Source: Promethearchaeota archaeon (GTDB lineage: Archaea; Asgardarchaeota; Lokiarchaeia; Sigynarchaeales; SOKP01). Taken from it: 25,569 nucleotides of DNA. The position numbers and the translations under genes are program-made. The notes beneath the pieces are model-generated. The model was not told where the DNA came from, made no database searches, and saw nothing but the letters and a program-made list of their open reading frames with translations. Below, piece after piece: positions 6,544-14,198 of the stretch (position 1 is the stretch's first letter; the number at the start of each line of letters is the position of its first letter). The DNA is taken from contig JAEOTL010000097.1 of NCBI GenBank assembly GCA_016839845.1, positions 1 to 25,569 of the forward strand, read 5' to 3'.

Positions 6544-7824
6544 TCAATTGTTCTGTTTTTTAATATTCTTTTCTGTAATGCAATATTTGCTTAAACCATA
6601 AAAAGATAAGATCAGAAATACAGTACTTGCGAAGTTGAACGGGAAAAAATCCTTCGTAAGAAAAAATAATCCCATGAATACTAAATCAAAGAAATAAAAG
6701 AAGAAAAGGCTAGGTTTAATAGATTTTTTCGATATTTGAGAACTTCTCGGGAAATTGAATAAAACAATCGTAAGTAGGGGTATCAGATTAAGAAGATGGT
6801 GATCCCATGAATCAAAATATGTGAGGAACATTATTAAAATTCCAAATGTGTAACCGTAAAGTAGAGGATATTGGATTGATCTTCTAAATATGTACACTAA
6901 AAATCCTATAATACCAATAATAAGAACTATACTTAGAAATATTTGAAAAATCGGGATGCTCTCTTGAGGTATATTAATAAAAAGTAAAAGGTTGGAGACA
7001 AGCTTAGTAATACTAAATGAATGGTTAGAAATAATGGTATCCGACCCTGTGAAATTCTTAGTTAAAAATCCTGTAAGTAATTCTGGATACATTAAGAACA
7101 TGATTATGTTTGATAATAAGGGAAGAATTACCCCAACTACTCTAGTAATACTCCTACGAAACTGAAATTCTATTTTTTTTAGCTCAAAATCATACCTCAT
7201 AATTATTAAAAAGGGAATCATAAGGATTGTAGTTGGTTTTAGAATAATACTTAAACCGAGGATAATGCCCCCGATTAAATCCCATTTCATCCCTTCTTTA
7301 ACAGTAAAGATATAAAGAGAAATTAATATAAGGAGAGTTATGTATAAATTAATTTGACCCAATATATAATTAAATACCTGGGGTACACTGATTAAATATA
7401 AACAAATATACAAAATTACTCTAGTGTTATCTTTCTCATGGTCGTCTCTTCTTACTAATATAATGATTTTATAGAGGATCCAAGAAATTAGTATATTTAA
7501 AATTAAATTAATTATATTAAAGAAGATAAATCCTATCTCAAATCCCATAAGGTAGAAGGGGACGAAATATAGTGAAGATACTGGTAGGTATCTGAAAGGC
7601 CAATTATATGTTGTTGTATAAAGAGCTCTAATATCGGTTAAAACTACTTCTCCTACTTTATAATAAACCCTAAAATCATTTTGATTAGGAAACAAAAAGA
7701 GTGTTAATATAATGGATATTAAGAAATATAATCCATGTAAAATGAGAGTATATCTAAATATTTTTTGTTCCCAGAGCTCCTTAAACCTTTTTCTTACCTT
7801 ATCCCACAAATGTAAACTCATCAT
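6544..7824 (-). CDS. GT87-like (DUF2029) membrane glycosyltransferase, copy 1
   Basis: The 426-aa protein has about 9-10 membrane segments and no cytosolic catalytic domain, as expected for GT-C fold enzymes that use lipid-phosphate sugar donors. After the first segment comes NDFRVYYKVGEVV (Asp50, the likely catalytic acid of this family), then ALYTTTYNWPFRYLPVSSLYFVPF, matching the GT87/DUF2029 pattern D...Y...G...LY...Y.PP...P. A second signature, FDSWDHHLLNLIPLL, sits near residue 330. Family members include PI mannosyltransferases. It is a paralogue of the gene at 8582-9841, sharing both motifs in order. Its ATG overlaps the upstream stop (ATGA at 7821-7824), so translation is probably coupled. 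Donor and acceptor are unknown. Confidence 0.82.
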   Translation of the reverse strand: MMSLHLWDKVRKRFKELWEQKIFRYTLILHGLYFLISIILTLFLFPNQNDFRVYYKVGEVVLTDIRALYTTTYNWPFRYLPVSSLYFVPFYLMGFEIGFIFFNIINLILNILISWILYKIIILVRRDDHEKDNTRVILYICLYLISVPQVFNYILGQINLYITLLILISLYIFTVKEGMKWDLIGGIILGLSIILKPTTILMIPFLIIMRYDFELKKIEFQFRRSITRVVGVILPLLSNIIMFLMYPELLTGFLTKNFTGSDTIISNHSFSITKLVSNLLLFINIPQESIPIFQIFLSIVLIIGIIGFLVYIFRRSIQYPLLYGYTFGILIMFLTYFDSWDHHLLNLIPLLTIVLFNFPRSSQISKKSIKPSLFFFYFFDLVFMGLFFLTKDFFPFNFASTVFLILSFYGLSKYCITEKNIKKQNN

Positions 7825-8585
7825 TTTTTTATCTTCGAGAGAAATGCAGTTAATTTTCTATTTCTTTTAATGTAATAGGTTGCTCCAATAATAAAAATTA
7901 TAATTAAACCAATTAGTGTAGGAATCACATAAAATGGGAGATAATCTAATGCGATATCAATAATTACCTTATTTCCTTTACTATAGAGTTTATAAGAGTT
8001 TAGTATTCCACGATCGTTATAAAAGGCTATAATAGTTATATCTTTATTTGGATAACTTGGTGAAAAATTATCTTTTTGGATATTAATGTTTATAGTTGGT
8101 AAGACTCGGTTGTCCACATCATAGATTGTATTTAAATTTAGTGCCCCCATATACTCTCCTACGGGTATAGGAAACCAGAAGGATATAAAAGAGTATTTAT
8201 AAAGTATACTCATATCGCCAGAAAAATCTTCTGGATTCGAAGGAAAAATGATTTGAGAAAGGTTATCCCTATTACCCCAATCTGTTTTTAAATTCCAATA
8301 CCAGATATCAAACCTAATCCTCTTCATTGTTTCATTACTCAAAGTAGAAGTGATATTCCATTTCATCCTTGATCCTACACTTAAATTCGTAAAGACTCCA
8401 CTTTTATCCCATTCAGATCCAAATATAATGTTTAATTCTGCTTTATTACAGACATTACACTTCCAAACTAATTCATTATTTGGGCTTACTCCAACCTGAA
8501 AACTAATGCTCGCCACGCTTCTTGTTAAACTACCAACGAAAATGAAGGAAATGAGAAATAATAGCTTAATATTGCGAATTTTCAA
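7821..8585 (-). CDS. Secreted, C-terminally membrane-anchored protein between two glycosyltransferases
   Basis: I place the start at TTG 8585, giving 254 aa. This TTG overlaps the upstream TGA (TTGA at 8582-8585) and has a GGGAGGA Shine-Dalgarno sequence 8 nt before it. The longer frame from ATG 8618 would put charged residues in front of the signal peptide and overlap the neighbour by 37 bp. The mature layout is a basic start (KIRNIK), a hydrophobic signal segment LLFLISFIFVGS, a beta-rich ectodomain of about 190 aa with CNVC and several N-x-S/T sites, a membrane helix PTLIGLIIIFIIGATYYI and a Lys/Arg-rich tail. Most of the protein should therefore lie outside the cell. The family is unknown. 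Its placement suggests it is a substrate or partner of the two flanking glycosyltransferases. Confidence 0.72.
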   Translation of the reverse strand: MKIRNIKLLFLISFIFVGSLTRSVASISFQVGVSPNNELVWKCNVCNKAELNIIFGSEWDKSGVFTNLSVGSRMKWNITSTLSNETMKRIRFDIWYWNLKTDWGNRDNLSQIIFPSNPEDFSGDMSILYKYSFISFWFPIPVGEYMGALNLNTIYDVDNRVLPTININIQKDNFSPSYPNKDITIIAFYNDRGILNSYKLYSKGNKVIIDIALDYLPFYVIPTLIGLIIIFIIGATYYIKRNRKLTAFLSKIKK

Positions 8586-9841
8586 TTCTGAATCCTCCCA
8601 GAATTTCTTTTTAAGCAATATTTCAAAAGACCGTAGAGTACTACTACTAAAAAGAATGTTGCTTCAAAATTGAAAGGAAATACAGGATAAATAAGATACC
8701 ATACCCCAACAAACGCTAAATCGAAGAAATTTAAGAAAAATAAACTTGGTTTAATTGAATTAGTTATTTCTGAATTCCTTGGTAAATTAAACAATATGAT
8801 AATCAAAACTGGGATTAAATTTAAGAGATGGTGATCCCACGAATCATAATACACAAGTAGCATAATAATAATTCCAAACGCGTATCCATAAAGTATTGAA
8901 TCAGTATCAAATCTTCTTATAATGTAACTGATAAATCCCAATCCACCTACAACAATTATTACACCCAAGAGGATAAAGAGTTGATTAAAAGAAATGTTAT
9001 AAAAATAGCAGAAATTAGTAATAAGCTTAGAAATGCTGAAAGAAAAATTTAAAGCAACAGGATTGCTTCCTGTGAAGTTCGTATCTAAAAATCCCCCCCA
9101 TAATGATGGGTACATGCCAAATACAACAAAATTTAATAAAATAGGAATCATAACTCCAGCAAATCTTATCAGAGTTCTTGGTATGTCAATTTTTAGGCTT
9201 TTTTTTTTAATATCAATATTAGCTATTACTAAGAAAGGAATGAGGAAAAAAGCGGTTGGTTTTATTATAATACTAATTCCTAAAACTATGCTTCCAAATA
9301 ATTGCCATTTGATCGATTTATATTTCAGAAAAATGAATAGGGATACCAAGATAAAAAGAGTGATGTAGAGATTTATCTGCCCATAAATGTAATTCAGAAT
9401 ATGTGGTAATCCCATCAAATAAATACTTATATATACAATAACCCTTTTATCGTCTTTTTCATGATCCTTATTCTTAATTAGTATTATAACTTTGTAGAGA
9501 ATTAATGAAATCATGAAATTTAGGACTAAGTTTAGAATTGAGAATAAAACAAATGCTACCTCAAAATTAAAGAATGAAAAGGGGATAAAAAAAATAGCAG
9601 ACAAAGGAAAATATCTAAAATCCCATAAATAATTAGTTTGACTATATAAGTTCTCAATATCATTTATAAAAATGTCTCCCACTTGATAAAAGATGAGGAA
9701 ATCATTTTTCTCTTTAAAAAATAAGAAAAACAGAACAAGTGCCAAGAAAAAGTAGAAGGTGTGTAAAATTATTGCAAATCGAAATATTTTTTGTTCCCAA
9801 AGGTGTTTTGAAATAGTTACTACTTTTGATTTAAAACTCAT
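8582..9841 (-). CDS. GT87-like (DUF2029) membrane glycosyltransferase, copy 2
   Basis: The 419-aa polytopic protein is paralogous to the 6544-7824 product. It has NDFLIFYQVGDIFIND (Asp47, likely catalytic), LYSQTNYLWDFRYFPLSAIFFIPF, INLYITLFILVSLFIF and YDSWDHHLLNLIPVL, in the same order and spacing. The N-terminal LWEQKIFR block is also shared. GT-C enzymes of this family transfer a sugar from a polyprenyl-phosphate donor on the outer face of the membrane. It is the first gene of the operon that continues into the anchored protein, copy 1 and hisA. An AT-rich TATA-like stretch is present at 9852-9868 on this strand. Which sugar each copy adds cannot be told. Confidence 0.82.
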   Translation of the reverse strand: MSFKSKVVTISKHLWEQKIFRFAIILHTFYFFLALVLFFLFFKEKNDFLIFYQVGDIFINDIENLYSQTNYLWDFRYFPLSAIFFIPFSFFNFEVAFVLFSILNLVLNFMISLILYKVIILIKNKDHEKDDKRVIVYISIYLMGLPHILNYIYGQINLYITLFILVSLFIFLKYKSIKWQLFGSIVLGISIIIKPTAFFLIPFLVIANIDIKKKSLKIDIPRTLIRFAGVMIPILLNFVVFGMYPSLWGGFLDTNFTGSNPVALNFSFSISKLITNFCYFYNISFNQLFILLGVIIVVGGLGFISYIIRRFDTDSILYGYAFGIIIMLLVYYDSWDHHLLNLIPVLIIILFNLPRNSEITNSIKPSLFFLNFFDLAFVGVWYLIYPVFPFNFEATFFLVVVLYGLLKYCLKRNSGRIQN

Positions 9842-9933
9842 TAACTACGTAACCAATTTTATTTTAACTCTAAATTCTTAAATTAAGTTACTTAATTAAA
9901 TTTTATAAAAAATCACCAAACGAGAAATTAAAT
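9842..9933. promoter_or_regulatory. Divergent promoter region between the GT operon and the isomerase gene
   Basis: The 92-bp AT-rich spacer separates two outward-facing start codons. TTTTATAAAA (9901-9910) lies about 25-30 nt before the isomerase ATG at 9934, fitting a leaderless transcript. On the other strand TAAAATAAAATT (about 9852-9864) is a TATA candidate for the glycosyltransferase operon. Confidence 0.45.
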
Positions 9934-11367
9934 ATGGCTATATTGTCTAAAACACCTAAAAAAACAACGTTCGGAATATTAGTTGGGAATCGAGATGTAT
10001 TTCCTGGTCATCTAGCGAAAGAAGGACGACTTGAAATTATTGAAACTATGCAAGAATTAGGTTATGATTATATTGTACTAAAGGAAAATGATACACAATT
10101 CGGTGCCGTAGAATCCTATGAAGATGCTAAAACTTGCGCCTCTTTATTTAGTTCAAACCGGGAAAAAATTGATGGAGTATTAGTAATATTACCTAATTTT
10201 GGGGATGAAAAAGGAATTGCGAACACCCTTAAACTAGCAAATCTGAACGTTCCAGTTTTAATTCATGCCTCTTCTGATGATCTTAGCAAAATGGATAGAC
10301 CAAATCGGAGAGATGCATTTTGTGGTAAAATTTCAGTTACTAGCGTGCTATATCAATATGGAATCCCGTTTACTCTAACAGAACAGCACACCTGTCCAAT
10401 CCGATCGGATATATTTAAAAAAGATCTCAAAAGATTTGAAAAGATCTGTAGAGTCGTAAACACGCTAAGAAAAACTAGATTAGGCCAAATTGGTACCAGA
10501 CCTAATGCGTTTGAGACAGTACGGTATAGTGAAAAGATCCTTGAAATTAATGGCATAAGTGTGGAGCCTATAGATTTATCTGAAATTTTCGGATTTATTG
10601 AAAAATTAGATGATAATGACCCAAAAGTAAAAGAAAAAATCGAGTTTATCAAAGAGTACACAGCAACCAAATCGTTTCCCCCAGATGGTCTATTGAAACT
10701 AGCTAAATTGGCTGTTGTTGTTGAAGAATGGGTATCTGAGAATGATTTGGATGGATTTGCGTTTCAATGTTGGCCATCTATCCAAGATAACTTCGGAATT
10801 GTACCTTGTGCTGTTCTTAGTATGTTTAGTGAAGGATTGGTTCCTGCTGCATGTGAAGTTGACATTTCGGGGTTAATAGGGATGCTAATTTTGCAAACAG
10901 CTTCTGGAACTCCCTCTGCAATACTTGATTGGAATAATAATTATGGTACTGATCCAAATAAAATGGTGTTGTTTCATTGTAGCAATCTACCAGCGTCATT
11001 TTTTAAAGATACTGAAATGACAGTTCACCCAATAATATCTGATCTTAAAGGAGATGAGGCTAGTTTTGGTGCAGTTCAGGGACGAATTAAACCGAAACCT
11101 TGTACTCTACTTAGAATTGAAACTGATGATATATTTGGAGAAATAAAAGCGATTTTGGCGGAAGGGACTTATACTGAAGATGAATTGAACACTTTCGGGG
11201 GGTATGGAGTCGTGCAGATCCCAAATTTGCAAAAACTGTTAAAAACTATATGCTTAGGTGGATTTGCTCATCATGTGGCAGTATCCTTAAGTGAAGTAGG
11301 GGATATTGTTCATGAAGCCCTTTCTTATCTAGGATATACCATTAGCTTCCATAATAGGGAATCCTAA
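9934..11367 (+). CDS. L-fucose/L-arabinose isomerase-family protein
   Basis: The 477-aa protein has the layout of the FucI/AraA fold. An N-terminal Rossmann-like half opens with TTFGILVGNRDVFPG and runs through DGVLVILPNFGDEKG and NVPVLIHAS. A C-terminal half holds QCWPSIQDNFGIVPCAVLSM, then ACEVDISG with Glu308 and Asp310, AILDWNNN, FHCSNLP with His348, and GFAHHVAVSL. These match the glutamate, aspartate and histidine that bind the divalent metal and shift the sugar carbonyl. The family interconverts aldoses and ketoses, but several relatives act on other substrates (for example sulfoquinovose or myo-inositol derivatives), so the substrate is left open. It is a single-gene transcript. It converges with the methyltransferase, with stops 3 bp apart. 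Confidence 0.8.
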   Translation: MAILSKTPKKTTFGILVGNRDVFPGHLAKEGRLEIIETMQELGYDYIVLKENDTQFGAVESYEDAKTCASLFSSNREKIDGVLVILPNFGDEKGIANTLKLANLNVPVLIHASSDDLSKMDRPNRRDAFCGKISVTSVLYQYGIPFTLTEQHTCPIRSDIFKKDLKRFEKICRVVNTLRKTRLGQIGTRPNAFETVRYSEKILEINGISVEPIDLSEIFGFIEKLDDNDPKVKEKIEFIKEYTATKSFPPDGLLKLAKLAVVVEEWVSENDLDGFAFQCWPSIQDNFGIVPCAVLSMFSEGLVPAACEVDISGLIGMLILQTASGTPSAILDWNNNYGTDPNKMVLFHCSNLPASFFKDTEMTVHPIISDLKGDEASFGAVQGRIKPKPCTLLRIETDDIFGEIKAILAEGTYTEDELNTFGGYGVVQIPNLQKLLKTICLGGFAHHVAVSLSEVGDIVHEALSYLGYTISFHNRES

Positions 11368-11369
11368 TT

Positions 11370-12458
11370 TCAATTTTTTTTTCTTTTTATTTTTAGATCT
11401 TTTTGGAAAAATCCAGATTCAACTACTTTTTTCTTCTCTTCATCTAGATGAGTTAAAATCTTGAATGGAATGGGAGGAGAAATGTTTTTAAGATAACTCA
11501 TCAGACGTTTTCGAGTTAAGTATATAGAATACTTTGAAACATCGGATCCAATCCACCTCCTTTTTAACTTTTCTGCAGTAAGGAGTGTAGTTCCAGAACC
11601 ACAGAAAAAATCCCCAATTAAATCACCTTGATTCGATCCGAGTTTTATTATTCTTTCAAGTAGTAAGTGATGTTTTTGAGTAGGAAATCCTGTCCATTCC
11701 TTAGAAGCTGGTTGCAAGCATGGGATCTTCCAAACGTCATCTACTTTTTTATCATAAACAGTTCGATATTTTACATGTCCTTTCTCGTCTTTTAAGTTCT
11801 TTAGAACACCATCAACGTTGACTCTCATTAACTGTTTTCTAGGTTTTTTACGAGGTTCTCTAATTTCATTAAATGTATATTGATTTGACTTAGAATATAC
11901 TAATATATTATCGTGGGCTCTCGGCAGATTTCTCTTTCCTGCTGAATATTTGTTGTAATAATACCATACAATGTTATTAATAAATCTTCGTTCTCCAAAG
12001 ACTTCATCCAAAATTAGTTTAATATAATGACTTGCATGCCAATCTAGATGAATAAATAATAAACCTGAATCTGATAACACATGGTTAAATAATTGAATTC
12101 TTTCATAAAGCATTTGTAAATATGAGTCTAAGTCATTCTGCCAATTATCAAAATAGGCAATAGAATCCGATTCCTTATCTTGTTCATAAATCTTTATCTT
12201 GTAATTAGTTCCTGAAAAAAAAGGTGGGTCCGCATAGATCAGATCTATTTTATTTGTAAAAATATTTAGCAGATAACATAAAACTTCAAAATTATCTCCC
12301 CAAAACAACTTATTTACCCAATCTTTAGAAGTAACGAGATTTGGCCTTTCCGCGGTGTTATTATTCAGTATAGAATTAAAAAAAGTGGAATATTTTTTGT
12401 TAAGAGCATCAAATTTTCCAGAAATGTCTGTTTTCCCTTTCCATACTAAATTTGCCAT
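11370..12458 (-). CDS. Orphan beta-class DNA (adenine-N6) methyltransferase
   Basis: The 362-aa protein has catalytic motif IV DPPF (77-80), preceded by LIYA, ahead of the AdoMet-binding motif I DFFCGSGT (283-290). This order marks beta-class amino-methyltransferases (type III Mod/M.HinfI-like). TGFPTQKHHLLLERII (256-271) is the usual motif X lead-in, here with HH in place of the common P-E. D-P-P-F favours adenine N6 over cytosine N4. The region between the motifs (about 160-250) should carry target recognition. No restriction endonuclease gene is next to it, so it may be an epigenetic or anti-restriction enzyme. It starts 28 bp after the stop of a coiled-coil gene on the same strand and is probably in its operon. 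The lysine-rich C-terminus is encoded by a T-rich plus-strand tract. Confidence 0.88.
   Translation of the reverse strand: MANLVWKGKTDISGKFDALNKKYSTFFNSILNNNTAERPNLVTSKDWVNKLFWGDNFEVLCYLLNIFTNKIDLIYADPPFFSGTNYKIKIYEQDKESDSIAYFDNWQNDLDSYLQMLYERIQLFNHVLSDSGLLFIHLDWHASHYIKLILDEVFGERRFINNIVWYYYNKYSAGKRNLPRAHDNILVYSKSNQYTFNEIREPRKKPRKQLMRVNVDGVLKNLKDEKGHVKYRTVYDKKVDDVWKIPCLQPASKEWTGFPTQKHHLLLERIIKLGSNQGDLIGDFFCGSGTTLLTAEKLKRRWIGSDVSKYSIYLTRKRLMSYLKNISPPIPFKILTHLDEEKKKVVESGFFQKDLKIKRKKN
11373..11395 (+). terminator. T-tract terminator for the isomerase gene, inside the methyltransferase 3' end
   Basis: Just after the isomerase stop (11365-11367) the plus strand runs ATTTTTTTTTCTTTTTATTTTT. Archaeal RNA polymerase stops at such T-tracts. 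On the other strand the same bases encode the Lys-rich end of the methyltransferase. Confidence 0.5.
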
Positions 12459-12486
12459 TCTAAATGCTCTTAACTAAAAGTAAAAT

Positions 12487-13218
12487 TTATTTATTAAGTA
12501 AATCTTCAAATTCTTTATCAGATAAGAATCCTTTATGCCCCATTATACTTTTAATTTCTTCTATTAATTGAGGGGCACCCTCAGATTCAGCAATGGTCCC
12601 CTCCAGCGTTTCGATTTTTTGTTTTAAGCTTGTTACTTCTTTTGCCTGTTCGTCTTTTTCATCTTTCAAACTCTCGATCTCTGCGAATTTCTCCGAATCA
12701 GCTGATTCTATTTTCTTTTTCAGTTCAGATATTTTTGTATTAAGATCGGTAATTTCAGTTGTAAGGCCAGCAATTTCAGTTTCTTTTTGCTGGAATTCAT
12801 CTTTAAGACTTAATTTTTCTTTTTCCTTAATATCAATCTTAATATTAAATTCCTTTTGATCATCTTCTAATTCTGTTAATTTGGCATCGCTATCTGAGAG
12901 TTTTTTTTCTAATTCTGACTTTATTGTTCTTAGTTTATTCATTTCAGCATCAGCATACAGTTTTTCTTCTCTAATTCTCTCATAACTTTTTTGCAGTGAG
13001 GATGAATCTTTTGTGAGTTCTCCTAATCTACTTGAAGATGTCGTGAGGTCTTCTTTTGTAGTTTTTAATTCTGCTTCTGTTCTTTCTAAATCCTTTGTTT
13101 TCTGAGAAAGTTGTTTTTCCAAATTATTGATTTTTGATCTTAAATCTAAGAGTACCTTACCCTCAACAGCCAATTTTTTTTCTGGTTTTGATTCTGCTTT
13201 TTCCCAGTCAATTGAAAT
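12487..13218 (-). CDS. Coiled-coil protein B with SHOCT-like tail; apparent AUU start
   Basis: The protein is 243 aa if translation starts at ATT 13218. The only standard start is TTG 13173, but the 15 upstream codons read I-S-I-D-W-E-K-A-E-S-K-P-E-K-K and align without a gap to the first 15 residues of paralogue A (MSLDWGKIEERPEKK). A GGTGA Shine-Dalgarno sequence lies 7 nt before the ATT. Residues about 25-215 are one long heptad coiled coil (Lys/Glu/Leu/Ser-rich). The last 20 residues, IMGHKGFLSDKEFEDLLNK, resemble the short SHOCT-type C-terminal module. No membrane or catalytic motif is seen. It is probably a structural or scaffolding protein. It lies upstream of the methyltransferase (28 bp) and downstream of paralogue A. 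Confidence 0.75.
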   Translation of the reverse strand: MSIDWEKAESKPEKKLAVEGKVLLDLRSKINNLEKQLSQKTKDLERTEAELKTTKEDLTTSSSRLGELTKDSSSLQKSYERIREEKLYADAEMNKLRTIKSELEKKLSDSDAKLTELEDDQKEFNIKIDIKEKEKLSLKDEFQQKETEIAGLTTEITDLNTKISELKKKIESADSEKFAEIESLKDEKDEQAKEVTSLKQKIETLEGTIAESEGAPQLIEEIKSIMGHKGFLSDKEFEDLLNK

Positions 13219-13230
13219 AGTTTTTTCACC
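13216..13230 (-). promoter_or_regulatory. Shine-Dalgarno GGTGA and ATT start codon of coiled-coil protein B
   Basis: On the minus strand the order is GGTGA (13230-13226), AAAAACT, ATT (13218-13216). GGTGA matches the core of the archaeal GGAGGTGA ribosome-binding sequence, and 7 nt is a normal spacing. No ATG, GTG or TTG is in frame between the upstream stop and the paralogue-aligned N-terminus. This site therefore decides the start. Confidence 0.5.
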
Positions 13231-13343
13231 ACATGCATATTTAAAGTTTAAAATAATTGCTCTATATTTATTTTCTTAAAGTTGATTATATTTAAATGTT
13301 ATATCCAACGGATGAAAAGTTCGCGGTTTATGAAAAACTAGTT

Positions 13344-14048
13344 TTATTCTATTTCATCTAATAAAGTCTCGAGTTCTTTATCAGATAAAAAGCCCTTAAC
13401 GTGTATTAATTCTTTTATTTTTGCTATAACCCTTAAGGCATTTATGGCTGTAGCCATTTTTGCCTCAAACGATTCAGATTTTTTAATTTGAACATTCATC
13501 TTTTCTCTTTCTACATTTAAATTCTTTTTAAGGAATTCTATCTCTTTATCTCGCTGCACTAATTTACTCTTTATGTTTTGTACATCTCTATCCTTATCTA
13601 GTGATTCGTTCGCTTTTTTCAGCATTTCTTCCTCCTTAATTTGAATTTCTTTTTCTTTTACTAAGATTTTCGATTCAAATTGTTCAGTATTTGTAGTAGC
13701 AGCTTTTAATTGATTCTCAAGCGTTAATATTTTTTCCATAGATCCATTCAATTTTGTCTCTAGATCTGAATTAGCAGCAGTTAATTTAGTTACTTCTATT
13801 TCTGCATGTAATTTCTCTTCTTTTATTTTATCAAGTGATTTACGGGCTGATGACTTTTTTTCAGTAAGTTGTATTAAAGATTTTTCACGTCCAACTAATT
13901 TTTCTTTTGTTCTCTTAAATTCTTCCATGACCTGATTTAATTCTTGTTTTAGAGCTCCAATCTCAGATCTCATTTCTAATAAGCTCTTGCCTTCAACTGG
14001 ATACTTCTTTTCTGGTCTTTCCTCTATTTTTCCCCAATCTAAACTCAT
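13344..14048 (-). CDS. Coiled-coil protein A with SHOCT-like tail
   Basis: The 234-aa protein opens with MSLDWGKIEERPEKKYPVEG, then KSLLEMRSEIGAL. Residues about 28-205 form a continuous Lys/Glu-rich heptad coiled coil. The end, IHVKGFLSDKELETLLDEIE, matches the tail of paralogue B (GFLSDKE-F/L-E-x-LL). The head block D-W-x-K-x-E-x3-PEKK-x2-VEGK-x-LL-x2-RS and the tail are the conserved parts; the coil has diverged, as expected for a spacer. It has no signal peptide or membrane segment. GAGAAGGA just before the ATG is an adequate Shine-Dalgarno sequence. It is the first gene of the A-B-methyltransferase group and starts divergently from the DUF72 gene. The function is unknown; a filament or scaffold role is a guess. 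Confidence 0.78.
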   Translation of the reverse strand: MSLDWGKIEERPEKKYPVEGKSLLEMRSEIGALKQELNQVMEEFKRTKEKLVGREKSLIQLTEKKSSARKSLDKIKEEKLHAEIEVTKLTAANSDLETKLNGSMEKILTLENQLKAATTNTEQFESKILVKEKEIQIKEEEMLKKANESLDKDRDVQNIKSKLVQRDKEIEFLKKNLNVEREKMNVQIKKSESFEAKMATAINALRVIAKIKELIHVKGFLSDKELETLLDEIE

Positions 14049-14170
14049 TCCTTCTCACACTAAAAGTTTTTAAAACACACACGCATCTTTCAATCTTACT
14101 AAATCAACAAAACTAAATTAATTTTATATAAAAAATAATTATTTTAACAAAAAAATCCTTGCTTATCTTA

Positions 14171-14183
14171 AACTATATTATTT
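14171..14183 (+). promoter_or_regulatory. TATA box of the DUF72 gene
   Basis: AACTATATTATTT lies about 25 nt before the ATG at 14199, so the transcript would be leaderless or nearly so. The 150-bp spacer also has to hold the minus-strand promoter of coiled-coil gene A. Confidence 0.45.
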
Positions 14184-14198
14184 GTATAGTATATTAAA

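Noticed and set aside
9033..9368. 111-codon plus-strand open frame inside the second GT87-like gene
   Set aside because: It is antisense to a strongly supported membrane enzyme, with no promoter or family motif.
10353..10670. 105-codon minus-strand frame inside the isomerase gene
   Set aside because: It is a shadow of the isomerase coding frame with no recognisable domain.
11370..12458. Restriction-modification system
   Set aside because: Only the methyltransferase is present. The neighbours are coiled-coil proteins and an isomerase, with no endonuclease motif.
12593..12859. Ser/Phe-rich plus-strand frame inside coiled-coil gene B
   Set aside because: It mirrors the Lys/Glu coil codons of the opposite strand; typical antisense artefact.
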